From Ideonella oryzae (GTDB taxonomy: Bacteria > Pseudomonadota > Gammaproteobacteria > Burkholderiales > Burkholderiaceae_C): 64,000 bases of DNA. The position numbers were made by a program, and so were the translations under genes. Positions 53,133-63,045 of the stretch are shown one piece after another. Position 1 is the stretch's first letter. Every line of letters starts with the position of its first letter. Location: positions 1 through 64,000 of the forward strand of contig NZ_JAMXMC010000004.1 in the NCBI RefSeq assembly GCF_024055665.1. The letters run 5' to 3'. The notes below the pieces were generated by a model. That model made no database searches. It saw only the letters and a program-made list of their open reading frames with translations, and was not told where the DNA came from.

Positions 53133-53954
53133 ATGCCCAATCGCACCGTTTTCTATGTCTCTGATGGCACCGGCATCACCGCAGAAACCTTCGGCCACTC
53201 CATCCTGGCCCAGTTCTCGGCCAAGCCGCGGCACGTGCGTCGCCCCTTCATCGACTCCCTGGACAAGGCGCACAAGGTGGTCACCGAGATCAATGCCGTG
53301 GCGGCCGCGGAGGGGCGGCGCCCCATCGTGTTCATCACCCTGGCTCGGCTGGACGTGCGGGGCATCCTGACGAGCGACCAGTGCAAGGGCCTGGTGATGG
53401 ACCTGTTCCAGGCCTTCGTGGAGCCGCTGGAGCGCGAGTTCGGGCTCAAGTCGAACCACCGCGTCGGACGTTTCTCCGATGTGGCCAAGAGCCAGGAGTA
53501 CAACGACCGCATCGAGGCCATCAACTTCTCGCTGGCCCATGACGATGGCCAGTCCTCGCGCAACCTGGAGGCCGCTGATGTCATCCTGGTCGGTGTGAGC
53601 CGCAGCGGCAAGACACCCACCTCGCTGTACCTGGCCATGCAGCACGGCATCAAGGCAGCGAACTACCCGCTCATCCCCGAGGACTTCGAGCGCGGCCACC
53701 TGCCCAGTTCGCTGACGCCCTACAAGCACAAGTGCTTCGGGCTGACGATCGACGCCGAGCGATTGGCCCACATCCGCAACGAGCGGCGCCCGGAAAGCAA
53801 GTACGCCTCGATCGAGAACTGTCGCTACGAAGTGAAGCAGGCCGAGATGCTGATGAAGCGCAGTGGTATCCACTGGCTCAGCTCGACCCACAAGTCGATC
53901 GAGGAGATCGCCGCGACCATCCTGCGCGACGTGCTCTCCGACCCGGCCAGCTGA
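53133..53954 (+). CDS. ppsR: PEP synthase regulatory protein PpsR (kinase/phosphotransferase)
   Basis: A 273-residue DUF299 protein that inactivates and reactivates PEP synthase by ADP-dependent threonine phosphorylation and Pi-dependent dephosphorylation. TVFYVSDGTGITAETFGHSIL starts the fold, and the P-loop GVSRSGKTPTSLYLA binds nucleotide. C-terminal ENCRYEVKQAEMLMKRSGI is conserved. It is encoded back-to-back with ppsA, the partner it controls. Confidence 0.95.
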   Translation: MPNRTVFYVSDGTGITAETFGHSILAQFSAKPRHVRRPFIDSLDKAHKVVTEINAVAAAEGRRPIVFITLARLDVRGILTSDQCKGLVMDLFQAFVEPLEREFGLKSNHRVGRFSDVAKSQEYNDRIEAINFSLAHDDGQSSRNLEAADVILVGVSRSGKTPTSLYLAMQHGIKAANYPLIPEDFERGHLPSSLTPYKHKCFGLTIDAERLAHIRNERRPESKYASIENCRYEVKQAEMLMKRSGIHWLSSTHKSIEEIAATILRDVLSDPAS

Positions 53955-53956
53955 AC

Positions 53957-54769
53957 TCAGTCCCGCGGCCCGCTCTGCGCCCCGGTGGCGCTGGCGAACA
54001 GGCAGATGGCCGCTGCCGCGCCCACGTTGAGGGATTCCTCGCCACCCGGCTGGGGGATGCTCACGGTGTGGGTGCAGCGGTCCATCAGGACCGAGGACAC
54101 ACCCTGCCCTTCGTGACCCAGCACCCAGGCACAGGGCCAGGGCAAGGCGCCCTGCCCCAGGACCAGCCCCGCGTGGGAGCTGGTGGCCAGCAGCGGTACC
54201 TCGAGCGCCGCCAGATCGTCCGCCGACAGGGCCTCGACCAGGCTCAGTGCAAAGTGCGCCCCCATGCCCGCACGCAGCACCTTGGGCGACCACAGGGCTG
54301 CCGTGCCCTTGAGGGCCAGCACCTGCCGCACGCCAAAGGCGGCGGCACTGCGCAGGATGCTGCCCACATTGCCGGCATCCTGCAGCCGGTCCAGCACCAC
54401 GGTGAACACGCCCGGCTGGACGACCGGTGCCTGCGGCAGGCTCACCAGGGCGCCGACCGACACCGGCGATTCCAGGCTGCAGAGCCCCCGGAACAGCTCC
54501 GCGGACACCAGGGCCGTGCGCCGCGCCTGGGCCGTCCAGGCCTGCCAATCGGCGCGGGCCGTCCAGGCACCCTCGGTCATCACCAGCGCCTCCAGCATCC
54601 AGCCGCGGGCCAGCGCCGCGCTCACCAGATGGTCGCCCTCCAGCCAGACCTGCCCGGCCTTGCGGTAGCCACCCGGATCGGCCAGCAGCTTGCGGATGCG
54701 CTGCAGCAGCGGGTTGTCGCGCGCACTGATGCGCAGCGCCTCGACCTCCGGCGGAAACGACAGGCTCAT
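53957..54769 (-). CDS. TrmH/SpoU-family RNA 2'-O-methyltransferase
   Basis: A 270-residue SPOUT methyltransferase. The N-terminal substrate-binding part ([33 protein letters not shown]) precedes the knot with the three SpoU motifs: [37 protein letters not shown] and [23 protein letters not shown]. It probably modifies rRNA or tRNA; the target nucleotide cannot be read from sequence. Its ATG overlaps the rnhB stop and it ends the envelope operon, a common arrangement in Burkholderiales. Confidence 0.9.
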   Translation of the reverse strand: MSLSFPPEVEALRISARDNPLLQRIRKLLADPGGYRKAGQVWLEGDHLVSAALARGWMLEALVMTEGAWTARADWQAWTAQARRTALVSAELFRGLCSLESPVSVGALVSLPQAPVVQPGVFTVVLDRLQDAGNVGSILRSAAAFGVRQVLALKGTAALWSPKVLRAGMGAHFALSLVEALSADDLAALEVPLLATSSHAGLVLGQGALPWPCAWVLGHEGQGVSSVLMDRCTHTVSIPQPGGEESLNVGAAAAICLFASATGAQSGPRD

Positions 54770-55359
54770 GCCCGCTCCTGCAATGCGGCCCGCACCGGAC
54801 CAAAACTGCGGCGATGCACAGGGCTGGCCCCGTGCGTGCGCAAGGCGGCCAGGTGTTCTGCGGTGGGATAGCCCTTGTGGGTGGCAAAACCGTAGTCGGG
54901 CCAGCGGGCATGCATGTCCTCGCAGAGGCGGTCGCGGTGCACCTTGGCCAGGATGGAGGCCGCCGAGATGGCCGGCACCTTCGCATCGCCCTTCACGATG
55001 GCCTCGCCCGGCACCTTCAGCACGGGCAGGCGGTTGCCGTCCACCAGCACCTTGGCTGGCGGCAGGCGCAGACCCTCCACCGCCCGGCGCATGGCCAGCA
55101 TGGTGGCGTGCAGGATGTTGAGCTGGTCGATCTCCTCGACACTGGCCTCGGCGATGCAGCAGCACAGCGCCTTGGCCCGGATCTCGTCGTAGAGCTGATC
55201 CCGGCGGCGCGCGCTGAGCTGCTTGGAGTCCCGCAGGCCGGCAATGGGGTGGAGATCGTCGAGGATCACGGCCGCGGCCACCACCGGCCCCGCCAGCGGC
55301 CCGCGGCCCGCTTCGTCGACACCGGCCACCAGACCGGTGACATCGAAGTGCAGGCTCAT
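54766..55359 (-). CDS. rnhB: Ribonuclease HII
   Basis: A 197-residue RNase HII that nicks ribonucleotides in [26 protein letters not shown] carries the first two acidic catalytic residues; [28 protein letters not shown] and [15 protein letters not shown] follow, with the C-terminal [18 protein letters not shown]. The ATG overlaps nothing upstream, but the frame follows lpxB by four bases. Confidence 0.96.
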   Translation of the reverse strand: MSLHFDVTGLVAGVDEAGRGPLAGPVVAAAVILDDLHPIAGLRDSKQLSARRRDQLYDEIRAKALCCCIAEASVEEIDQLNILHATMLAMRRAVEGLRLPPAKVLVDGNRLPVLKVPGEAIVKGDAKVPAISAASILAKVHRDRLCEDMHARWPDYGFATHKGYPTAEHLAALRTHGASPVHRRSFGPVRAALQERA

Positions 55360-55363
55360 CTGC

Positions 55364-56524
55364 TCAGGCACCGAGGACTTGCGCGATCGCATCGCTGGCC
55401 TTGCGCGCCGTGTCCTGGCGCAGCATGTGATGAAGGTCGGTGAAGCGGGCCTGCAGGCGCTCGCGGCGCGGCGCGTCGTCCAGCCAGGCCAGGCCTTCGC
55501 GGGCCAGGGCCTCGGGCGTGGCGGCATGCTGCAGCAACTCCGGCACGGCAAAGTCGCGCAGCAGGATGTTGGGCAGCCCCACCCAGGGCAGGTAGGCCAT
55601 GTGCCGCATGTACTGCCAGTTCAGCCAGTGCATGCGGTAGGTGATGACCATGGGGCGCTTGAAGAGCGCGGCTTCCAGCGTGGCGGTGCCGCTGGCGATC
55701 AGTGTCAGGTCGCAGGCGGCAAGTGCCTCGTGGGAGCGGCCAGCCAGGCACTGCAGGTCCAGGCCCGGCGCATGCTGGGCCACCAGGGCCTCCACCTCGG
55801 CCTCCAGCCCCGGCACAACGGGCAGGATGAAGCGCAGGCCGGGCCGCTGCCCGGCCATGCGCAGCGCGGCCTCCAGCAGCACCGGCCCGATGTAGCGCAA
55901 CTCGCTGCGGCGGCTGCCTGGCAGCAGCGCCACCACGGTGTCGGACGCCGCCAATCCCAGGTCGGCACGGGCCTGGGCCTGAGGCACCTCCAGCGGGATG
56001 CGATCGGCCATGGGATGGCCGACGAAGGTCGCCGCCACACCGTGCTCGGCCAGCAGCGCAGGCTCGAACGGGAACAGGCACAGCACATGGTCCGCCGCCG
56101 CGGCCAGCTTCTTCACCCGCCCGCCCCGCCAGGCCCAGATGGACGGACAGACGAAATGCACGGTGCGGATGCCTTGGGCCTTGAGCGGCTGCTCCAGGCC
56201 GAAATTGAAGTCGGGCGCATCCACCCCGATGAACACGTCCGGCCGCTGGACCAGCAGCCGGTCACGCAGCTGGTTGCGGATGCCCACCAGCTCGCGGTAG
56301 TGGCGCAAGGCATCCACATAGCCGAAGACCGACAGCTTGTGGCTGGGCCACCAGACGTCGAAGCCCTCGGCCTGCATGCGGGGGCCGCCAATGCCTGCCG
56401 CACTCAGCGCCGGCCAGCGGGACTTCAGGCCGCTGAGCAGCAGGCTGGCCAGCAGGTCACCCGAGGCCTCGCCGGCCACCATGCCCAGGCGCGGCGCCTG
56501 CAGAGGGGCGATGGGATGACTCAC
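55364..56524 (-). CDS. lpxB: Lipid-A-disaccharide synthase
   Basis: A 386-residue glycosyltransferase that joins lipid X and UDP-diacylglucosamine to form the lipid A disaccharide. [42 protein letters not shown] and [17 protein letters not shown] are diagnostic. GTG start; no ATG lies at a suitable position before the conserved region, and it begins two bases after the lpxA stop, so the genes are tightly coupled. Confidence 0.95.
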   Translation of the reverse strand: MSHPIAPLQAPRLGMVAGEASGDLLASLLLSGLKSRWPALSAAGIGGPRMQAEGFDVWWPSHKLSVFGYVDALRHYRELVGIRNQLRDRLLVQRPDVFIGVDAPDFNFGLEQPLKAQGIRTVHFVCPSIWAWRGGRVKKLAAAADHVLCLFPFEPALLAEHGVAATFVGHPMADRIPLEVPQAQARADLGLAASDTVVALLPGSRRSELRYIGPVLLEAALRMAGQRPGLRFILPVVPGLEAEVEALVAQHAPGLDLQCLAGRSHEALAACDLTLIASGTATLEAALFKRPMVITYRMHWLNWQYMRHMAYLPWVGLPNILLRDFAVPELLQHAATPEALAREGLAWLDDAPRRERLQARFTDLHHMLRQDTARKASDAIAQVLGA

Positions 56525-56525
56525 C

Positions 56526-57314
56526 TCAGCGCACGATGCCGCGCTCGGCGGCCGCCAGGAAGGACAGCATGCTGTCGATGTCGCCATCGGCCTCGGGCTG
56601 TGTGCCCTTGAGCGCCTCAATGCCCTGCTGGGCCTGGGCCAGGGTCAGGCCGCTGCGGTAGAGCAGCTTGTGCATCTGCTTGATCACGGCCTGACGCTCG
56701 GCCGAGAAGCCGCGCCGCCGCAGGCCGGTGAGGTTCACGGCGCGCGCGGTCAACGGGTTGCCGTCCACCGTCATGAACGGCGGCACGTCCTGGGCCACAT
56801 GGCCCTGGAAGCCGATCATCGCGTGTGCCCCGATCTTGACGAACTGGTGCACGCCACTGAGGCCGCCGATGGTGGCCCAGTCTCCGACATGCACGTGCCC
56901 GGCCAGGGTGGCATTGTTGGCCAGCACGCAGTGGTCGCCCAGCTGCACATCGTGCGCAATGTGCACGTAGGCCATGACCCAGTTGTCGGACCCCACACGT
57001 GTCACACCGCCATCCTGCACCGTGCCGGTGTTGAAGGTGCAGAACTCGCGCACGGTGTTGCGGTTCCCGATCAACAGCTCGGTGTCCTCGCCCGCGTACT
57101 TCATGTCCTGCGGCGCTGCGCCGATGGAACTGAACTGGAAGAAGCGGTTGTCGCGCCCGATCGTGGTCCGCCCCTCGATCACGCAGTGCGCGCCGACGGT
57201 GGTACCGGCCCCGATGCGAACCCGCGGGCCGATGACGGCGTAAGGCCCGACAGTCACCGAGCCGTCCAGCTCGGCGGCGGGGTCCACCAGCGCTGTGGAA
57301 TGGATGCTGGCCAT
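56526..57314 (-). CDS. lpxA: UDP-N-acetylglucosamine acyltransferase
   Basis: A 262-residue left-handed beta-helix protein with hexapeptide repeats ([34 protein letters not shown]). It catalyses the first step of lipid A synthesis. The catalytic His is in the [16 protein letters not shown] segment, and the C-terminal helices end in [18 protein letters not shown] lies eight bases before the ATG chosen; a GTG at 57329 would add five residues. Confidence 0.96.
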   Translation of the reverse strand: MASIHSTALVDPAAELDGSVTVGPYAVIGPRVRIGAGTTVGAHCVIEGRTTIGRDNRFFQFSSIGAAPQDMKYAGEDTELLIGNRNTVREFCTFNTGTVQDGGVTRVGSDNWVMAYVHIAHDVQLGDHCVLANNATLAGHVHVGDWATIGGLSGVHQFVKIGAHAMIGFQGHVAQDVPPFMTVDGNPLTARAVNLTGLRRRGFSAERQAVIKQMHKLLYRSGLTLAQAQQGIEALKGTQPEADGDIDSMLSFLAAAERGIVR

Positions 57315-57329
57315 GGCCGCGTCCCTCAC

Positions 57330-57779
57330 TCAGGTGATGCTGCGCACCGCGCACATCAGCGAAGCCTCGGCCGCCAGCTCCTCGCCCACCAGGGCACGGG
57401 CGCTGTACTTGTAGATGCCAGCCTTGGCACGCTCGATGGTCGCCTCCAGGATCAGTTGGTCACCCGGCTCCACCGGACGCTTGAAGCGCGCGCCATCGAT
57501 GCCGGCAAAGTACACCACCGTGTCTTCGCCGGGGTACTGATCCACCGAAGCAAAGGACAGCAGCGCCGCCGCCTGGGCCATGGCTTCCAGGATCAGCACG
57601 CCCGGCATGACCGGACGGTGCGGGAAATGGCCGGTGAAGAAGGGTTCGTTGATCGTGACGTTCTTGATGGCCCGGACGCGCACGTTCTTTTCCAACTCCA
57701 ACACCCGGTCCACCAGCAGGAACGGATAGCGATGGGGCAGGCGCTTGAGGATGTCGTGGATGTCCATTGTGCTTGTCAT
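57330..57779 (-). CDS. fabZ: 3-hydroxyacyl-ACP dehydratase FabZ
   Basis: A 149-residue hotdog-fold dehydratase of fatty-acid elongation. [22 protein letters not shown] starts the fold, the catalytic His is in [26 protein letters not shown] with the Glu following. The ATG overlaps the lpxD stop. A second ATG four codons in is also possible. Confidence 0.97.
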   Translation of the reverse strand: MTSTMDIHDILKRLPHRYPFLLVDRVLELEKNVRVRAIKNVTINEPFFTGHFPHRPVMPGVLILEAMAQAAALLSFASVDQYPGEDTVVYFAGIDGARFKRPVEPGDQLILEATIERAKAGIYKYSARALVGEELAAEASLMCAVRSIT

Positions 57780-58828
57780 GGTGTGAGCTTCTTCTCGAGC
57801 GCGCGCACTCGGCTGCGCAGGGTGTGCAACTGGCGCAGCGTGGCCGCGTTCTTTTCCCAGTTGCTGTTTTCATCGATGGGGAAAAAGCCGGTGTAGTGTC
57901 CCGGCTTGGTCAGGGAAGCCATCACCAGGCTGCCGGCGGTGACATGCACGTCGTCGACGATCTGCAGGTGCCCGCTGATCATGGCCGCACCACCGAAGGT
58001 GCAACGGGCGCCGATGCGTGCGCTGCCGGCCACGCCCACGCAACCCGCCATGGCCGTGTGGTCGCCAATCTGCACGTTGTGGGCAATCTGGATCAGGTTG
58101 TCGAGCTTGACGCCGTTGCCCAGCACAGTGTCATCCAGGGCCCCGCGGTCCACGCAGGTGCAGGCACCGATGTCCACATCGTCGCCAATGCGGACCACGC
58201 CCAGCTGCTCGATCTTCTGCCAGCCCTGCGCGGAAGGCGCGAAGCCGAAACCATCTGAGCCGACCACGGCGCCGCTCTGCAGCTTGCCGCGCTGGCCGAT
58301 GAGGCAGCCCTCGCCAAACAGAGCTCGCGGGGCCAGGACCGTGAAGGCGCCAATGCTCGCATGCGCCCCCACATGACATTGGGCCCCCACCACGGCGCCC
58401 TCGCCCACCACCGCACCATCACCGATGAAGGCCAAAGGACCGATCGAGGCACTGGGGTGAATCAGGACGCCTTCGCCGATCACCGCCGACGCATGGACGC
58501 CAGCAACGGGTGCCGGACGCACCCGCTTGGCCCACCAGCCGGTGAGGCGTGCGTGGTAGAGGTAAGGGTCGGGGGTGACGATCACCGCCCCCCGCGCTGC
58601 GGCCTCGTCGCGCCATTCCGGGCGCACGATCACGCAGGCAGCTTCGGTGGTCTGCAGCAGAGGCTTCAGCTTGGCCTGGGCCAGGAAGCTGATGCTGTGC
58701 TCGTCGGCGGCCTCGAGCGAGGCCAAGCGGGTGATGACGCCATCGCCATCACCGATGAGTTCGCCGCCCAGGTCCTGAACGATGTCAGCCAGACGGACCG
58801 GAGCGGCCACGCCCGGCAGAGAGTTCAT
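57776..58828 (-). CDS. lpxD: UDP-3-O-(3-hydroxyacyl)glucosamine N-acyltransferase
   Basis: A 350-residue acyltransferase, third step of lipid A synthesis. N-terminal uridine-binding domain ([27 protein letters not shown]), then a left-handed beta-helix of hexapeptide repeats with [18 protein letters not shown], and [28 protein letters not shown] near the catalytic His, and a C-terminal helix. Between skp and fabZ as usual. Confidence 0.96.
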   Translation of the reverse strand: MNSLPGVAAPVRLADIVQDLGGELIGDGDGVITRLASLEAADEHSISFLAQAKLKPLLQTTEAACVIVRPEWRDEAAARGAVIVTPDPYLYHARLTGWWAKRVRPAPVAGVHASAVIGEGVLIHPSASIGPLAFIGDGAVVGEGAVVGAQCHVGAHASIGAFTVLAPRALFGEGCLIGQRGKLQSGAVVGSDGFGFAPSAQGWQKIEQLGVVRIGDDVDIGACTCVDRGALDDTVLGNGVKLDNLIQIAHNVQIGDHTAMAGCVGVAGSARIGARCTFGGAAMISGHLQIVDDVHVTAGSLVMASLTKPGHYTGFFPIDENSNWEKNAATLRQLHTLRSRVRALEKKLTP

Positions 58829-58844
58829 GGAAGGACGGCCTTTC

Positions 58845-59351
58845 TCACTTGCCGGCGTTCAGCGCGTCGATCACCTTCTTGGTGATGTCGACACGGGGGC
58901 CGGCGAACACGACTTCCTGCAGGATCAGGTCGTACTTGTCCTGCTCGAAGATCTGCTTGATGACCTTGCTGGCACGCTCGGTCACTGCAGCGAGTTCCTC
59001 GTTCTTGCGCGTGTTGAGGTCTTCCATCAACTCGCGGCGCTTGCGTTCGAAGTCGCGCTGCTGCTCCGACAGATCACGCTGCCGACGGGTGCGCTCGGCT
59101 TCGGAGAGGGTCGGGCCTTCCTTGTCGAGCTTGTCCATGTCGGCGCGCAGCTTGGTGCCGGTGTCGTTCAGTTCACCCTCGCGCTTCTTGAATTCGGCCT
59201 CCAGCCGGGCCTGGGCGGCCTTGGCGGGCGTTGCCTCGCGCAGCACGCGCTCGGCGTTCACATAGCCGATCTTGAGTTCCTGTGCCGAGGCGCCCACGGC
59301 CAGGGACAGGGCCGCGCAGGCCAGCACGGATTTCACGAGCGAAGTCATCAT
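58845..59351 (-). CDS. skp: Periplasmic chaperone Skp/OmpH
   Basis: A 168-residue periplasmic chaperone for outer-membrane proteins. A signal peptide (VKSVLACAALSLAVGASA) is followed by QELKIGYVNAERVLREATPAKAAQARLEAEFKKRE and long charged coiled-coil tentacles, with the C-terminal LILQEVVFAGPRVDITKKVIDAL closing the body. The first ATG overlaps the bamA stop by a base; a second ATG follows immediately. Confidence 0.95.
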   Translation of the reverse strand: MMTSLVKSVLACAALSLAVGASAQELKIGYVNAERVLREATPAKAAQARLEAEFKKREGELNDTGTKLRADMDKLDKEGPTLSEAERTRRQRDLSEQQRDFERKRRELMEDLNTRKNEELAAVTERASKVIKQIFEQDKYDLILQEVVFAGPRVDITKKVIDALNAGK

Positions 59352-61660
59352 CAGAAAGAAGTTCCGATCTGAAACTGGAAGCGTTGGATTTTATCGCTGC
59401 TGAAGGCCCGCAAGGGCACGCCATAGCTCATCTTGAGGGGGCCCACCGGCGATACCCAGCTCAGGCCAAAGCCCGCCGAGGCGCGGAGATCGTCCAGATG
59501 CACCTGTTGCGAGGTGCCCCAGACGTTGCCGGTGTCGGCGAAGGCGAAGATGCGCAGGCTCTTGTCGTTGCCGGTGCCAGGCACCGGGAAGTACAACTCG
59601 GCGTTGGCATTGAACTTCTTGTTGCCGCCGATGTAGGCGCCGGTCACGTCGGTGGTGCCAAAGGAGTTCTGCTCGAAGACCCGCACCGAACCCAGGCCAC
59701 CACCGTAGTAGTTCTTGAAGATGGGGTAGGAGCGGCCATCCAGTCCGGTGCCCACACCCAGTTCGGCGTTCAGGCCCAGCGTGAGCTTCGGGAAGTAGGG
59801 AACCGCCAGGTACTGCTGGATCTGACCGTTCATCCGGGCATAGCGCACGTCGCCCACCAGACTGAAGTCGATGTTCAGTCGCTGGTAGCGGCCGCGCGTG
59901 GGGGCCATCGGGTTGTCGCGCTCTTCGCGCGCCCAACCGATCGTGAACGGCAGATCCCAGCTGTGGGTGCCGAACTCGTCAGCGAACTTGGTGTAGCTCA
60001 GCGGCAGGCCCTTGGAGGTGCCGATGATGGTGGCCTCGGCCCCGACCCCGAAGAACACGGTGTCGAATTCGCTGAACGGCACGCCGAAGCGGATGGCCAC
60101 ACCCGGGGTAGCCAGGTCGTAGGAACTACCGCGGCTGTTGTAGGGCTTGGACTGCCGATAGTAGATGTCGATGGCGCGCGACACACCGTCATCGGTGAAA
60201 TAAGGATCCACCGTGGAGATGGCCAGGGACCGGCTGGACTTGGCGGTGTTCACGCCGAAGGACAGCGAGTTGCCCGAGCCGAAGATGTTCTCCTTGCTGA
60301 TGGACGCCGACAGCGACAGCCGGTCCGCGCTCGAATAGCCTGCGGAGAGGTTCAGGCTGCCGGTGGGCTTCTCCTTCACGTTCAGCGTCAAGTCCACCTG
60401 ATCGGGGGCCCCCGGCACCTCGTTGGTGTCGACCGTGACCTCGTCGAAGTAGCCCAGGCGCTCCACCCGGTCACGCGACAGCTTGATGCGGTTGCCGTCG
60501 TACCAGGCCGACTCGAACTGGCGGAACTCCCGGCGGATCACCTCGTCCCGCGTGATGGTGTTGCCTGCCAGGTTGATGCGGCGCACGTTGACCCGCACGC
60601 CGGGGTTGGCCCGCAGCACCACCACGACCTGGCCGGTCTGGCGGTCGATCTGGGGCTGGGACTCCACCTTGGCAAAGGCATAGCCGTAGGAGGCATACAG
60701 GTCGGTGAAGCGGCGCACCGTGCCCGACACGTCGTCGCCGCGGTATGGCTCGCCCGGCTGGATCGACACGCGTGCCTGGAATTCGTCTTCCTTGCCGAGG
60801 TAGTTGCCTTCCAGGCGCACACCGGTCACGGTGTAGGGCAGGCCTTCGTCCACGACGATGCCGATGTCGATGTGCTGCTTGTCAGGCGAGATGGTGACCT
60901 GGGTGGACTTGACCTGGAACTCCAAGTAGCCGCGGTTCAGGTAATAAGACCGGATCTTCTCGAGATCGGCATTCAGCTTGGTCCGCGCGTAGCGGTCGGT
61001 CTTGGTGTACCAGGTCAGCCACCCGGTGGTGGTCAGGTCCATCATGTCCAGCAGCGTGGACTCATCGAAGGCCTGCGCACCCTGGATGTGGATGCTGCGG
61101 ATCTTGGCGACGTTGCCTTCAACCACGTTGAAGGTCACATCCACCCGGTTGCGCGAGATCGGCGTGGCCGTCGTCACCACCTCGGCACCGTAGTAGCTGC
61201 GGGACAGGTACTGGCGCTTGATTTCCTGCTCGGCCCGATCGATCACCGCCTTGTCGTAGGGCTGGCCGTCGCTGATGCCGTTGTCCTTCAGGGCCTTGGC
61301 CAGGGTGTCCTTGTCGAACTCCTTGAGCCCACTGAAGTTCACCGAGGCGATGAAGGCGCGCTCCTGCACCACCACCACCACGACCCGGCCCTCGAGCTCG
61401 ATGCGCACATCCTTGAACAGGCCGGTGGCGAACAGGGCACGCAGGGCCGCGGCGGCCTTGTCGTCGGTGTAACTGTCCCCCACGCGGAATGGCAGGGCGG
61501 CAAACACGCTGCCGGGGTCGCTGCGCTGCAGGCCTTCCACGCGGATGTCCGCGATGTCGAAGGGCTCCACCGCATGCACCAGGGGCGCATGGGCGACGGT
61601 CAGCAAGGCCACGCAGGCAGGAACCGGCCGAAGCCAGCGCTCAAGGGGGGATGATCGCAT
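59351..61660 (-). CDS. bamA: Outer membrane assembly factor BamA
   Basis: A 769-residue outer-membrane protein that inserts beta-barrels. Signal peptide (about residues 1-28), five POTRA domains (FDIADIRVEGLQRSDPGSVFAALPFRVGD onward) and a 16-strand Omp85 barrel containing the conserved RGY-type element (here TRGRYQRLNI) and ending in aromatic FQIGTSF, the standard C-terminal Phe signal. Length is within the family. Located after rseP in the dxr operon. Confidence 0.96.
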   Translation of the reverse strand: MRSSPLERWLRPVPACVALLTVAHAPLVHAVEPFDIADIRVEGLQRSDPGSVFAALPFRVGDSYTDDKAAAALRALFATGLFKDVRIELEGRVVVVVVQERAFIASVNFSGLKEFDKDTLAKALKDNGISDGQPYDKAVIDRAEQEIKRQYLSRSYYGAEVVTTATPISRNRVDVTFNVVEGNVAKIRSIHIQGAQAFDESTLLDMMDLTTTGWLTWYTKTDRYARTKLNADLEKIRSYYLNRGYLEFQVKSTQVTISPDKQHIDIGIVVDEGLPYTVTGVRLEGNYLGKEDEFQARVSIQPGEPYRGDDVSGTVRRFTDLYASYGYAFAKVESQPQIDRQTGQVVVVLRANPGVRVNVRRINLAGNTITRDEVIRREFRQFESAWYDGNRIKLSRDRVERLGYFDEVTVDTNEVPGAPDQVDLTLNVKEKPTGSLNLSAGYSSADRLSLSASISKENIFGSGNSLSFGVNTAKSSRSLAISTVDPYFTDDGVSRAIDIYYRQSKPYNSRGSSYDLATPGVAIRFGVPFSEFDTVFFGVGAEATIIGTSKGLPLSYTKFADEFGTHSWDLPFTIGWAREERDNPMAPTRGRYQRLNIDFSLVGDVRYARMNGQIQQYLAVPYFPKLTLGLNAELGVGTGLDGRSYPIFKNYYGGGLGSVRVFEQNSFGTTDVTGAYIGGNKKFNANAELYFPVPGTGNDKSLRIFAFADTGNVWGTSQQVHLDDLRASAGFGLSWVSPVGPLKMSYGVPLRAFSSDKIQRFQFQIGTSF

Positions 61661-61674
61661 CGGAAAGAGTGTCA

Positions 61675-63042
61675 CTACAGGCCCAGCAACCGGGCCACAT
61701 CGTTGGATAGGGCAATGGACATCATCAGCAGCAGCACGATGGCACCACCGCGCTGCAGCCATGCCTGCCAATGGTCCGGGACCGGGTGGCCGGTCACCCC
61801 CTCGAAAACGTAATATATCAGGTGACCACCGTCGAGCATGGGCAGCGGCAGCAGGTTCAGAACGCCCAGGCTCACGCTGATCATGGCGAGAAAAGCCAGG
61901 TAGGGAACCAAGCCCATCTGGATCGATTGACCGGCATAGTCGGCGATGGTCAGCGGCCCGCTGAGCTGCTTGAGCGAAGCCTGACCGACCAGCATGCGCC
62001 CCAACATGCGCAGGCTGGTCCAAGCGGTGTCCCAGGTCTGTGCGAAGGCTTGCTGCAGGCCTTCCAACGAGCCCAGCCGCACCATCACCATCGCGGGCGC
62101 GCGGCCCACGTAGGCATCAATGCGGCCAATGGGGCCGCTGGCGTCACGGTCCTCGACACGCCGGGGCGTCACGGCGATCGACAGCCGCTGCCCCTGGCGT
62201 TCCACCAGCCACTGCATCGTGCCAGGCGCATGGGCGCCTGCGCCACGGATCGACTCACGCAGAGACTGCGCATCCGCCACCGGCCGTCCATCCACCGTGA
62301 GCACCCGGTCGCCTTCGTGCAGGCCGGCCTGCTCGGCCGGGCCACCGGCCTCCAGGCGCCCCAGCACCGGCTCGCTGAACGCATTGCCGATGCCGATGCG
62401 GCGGATCAGCGGCCCGTCCAGCTCGGCGCCCTCCAATTGCCCCACCGGCAGCACCACCACCCGCCGGTGAGCGCCCTGGGCATCGGCCACAGCCAGTTGG
62501 ATGGACTGCCGATCCAGCACCGCCTGGGCCAGGGCCCTGCGCACATCGTTGAGCGAGCGTGCTGCCTGCCAGTCTCCCTCGCCCACATGGAAGGACTGCA
62601 CACGGTCCCCGGCCTGAAGACCGGCGCCCTCGGCCAGGCTGCCGGCAGTCGGCGCGGCCAGGACTGGCTCGGCCTCCAGGGTCCCGATCCAGCCCGCCCC
62701 GGCATACAGCAGCACGGCCAGCAACAGATTGGCCACCGGTCCCGCCGCGACGATGGCCATTCGACGCCGCAGCGGCTGTCGGTCGAAGGCCTGCGCCGCC
62801 TGGTCGGCTGGCACCTCGCCTTCCCGGCTGTCCAGCATGCGAACGTAGCCACCCAAAGGGATCAAGGCGAGCGTGAATTCGACACCATCGCGCGAGACAC
62901 GCCGCAAGAGCACACGGCCAAACCCCACGGAGAAGCGCAGGACCTTCACACCACACCAGCGGGCCACCTTGTAGTGGCCAAATTCGTGCACGACGATGAG
63001 CACCCCCAAGGTCAGCACAAAGGCCAGTGGCGTGATCGGCAT
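61675..63042 (-). CDS. rseP: Site-2 zinc metalloprotease RseP
   Basis: A 455-residue inner-membrane intramembrane protease. VHEFGHYKVARWCGVKVLRFSVGFG provides the zinc-binding HExxH in the first membrane helix, two periplasmic PDZ domains are inserted in the middle (VQSFHVGEGDWQAARS and LTVDGRPVADAQSL), and the second metal-binding motif is LPMLDGGHLIYYVFEGV. It cleaves the anti-sigma factor RseA-type substrate in envelope stress. Its stop is 14 bases from bamA; the start is four bases after dxr. Confidence 0.96.
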   Translation of the reverse strand: MPITPLAFVLTLGVLIVVHEFGHYKVARWCGVKVLRFSVGFGRVLLRRVSRDGVEFTLALIPLGGYVRMLDSREGEVPADQAAQAFDRQPLRRRMAIVAAGPVANLLLAVLLYAGAGWIGTLEAEPVLAAPTAGSLAEGAGLQAGDRVQSFHVGEGDWQAARSLNDVRRALAQAVLDRQSIQLAVADAQGAHRRVVVLPVGQLEGAELDGPLIRRIGIGNAFSEPVLGRLEAGGPAEQAGLHEGDRVLTVDGRPVADAQSLRESIRGAGAHAPGTMQWLVERQGQRLSIAVTPRRVEDRDASGPIGRIDAYVGRAPAMVMVRLGSLEGLQQAFAQTWDTAWTSLRMLGRMLVGQASLKQLSGPLTIADYAGQSIQMGLVPYLAFLAMISVSLGVLNLLPLPMLDGGHLIYYVFEGVTGHPVPDHWQAWLQRGGAIVLLLMMSIALSNDVARLLGL

Positions 63043-63045
63043 GGG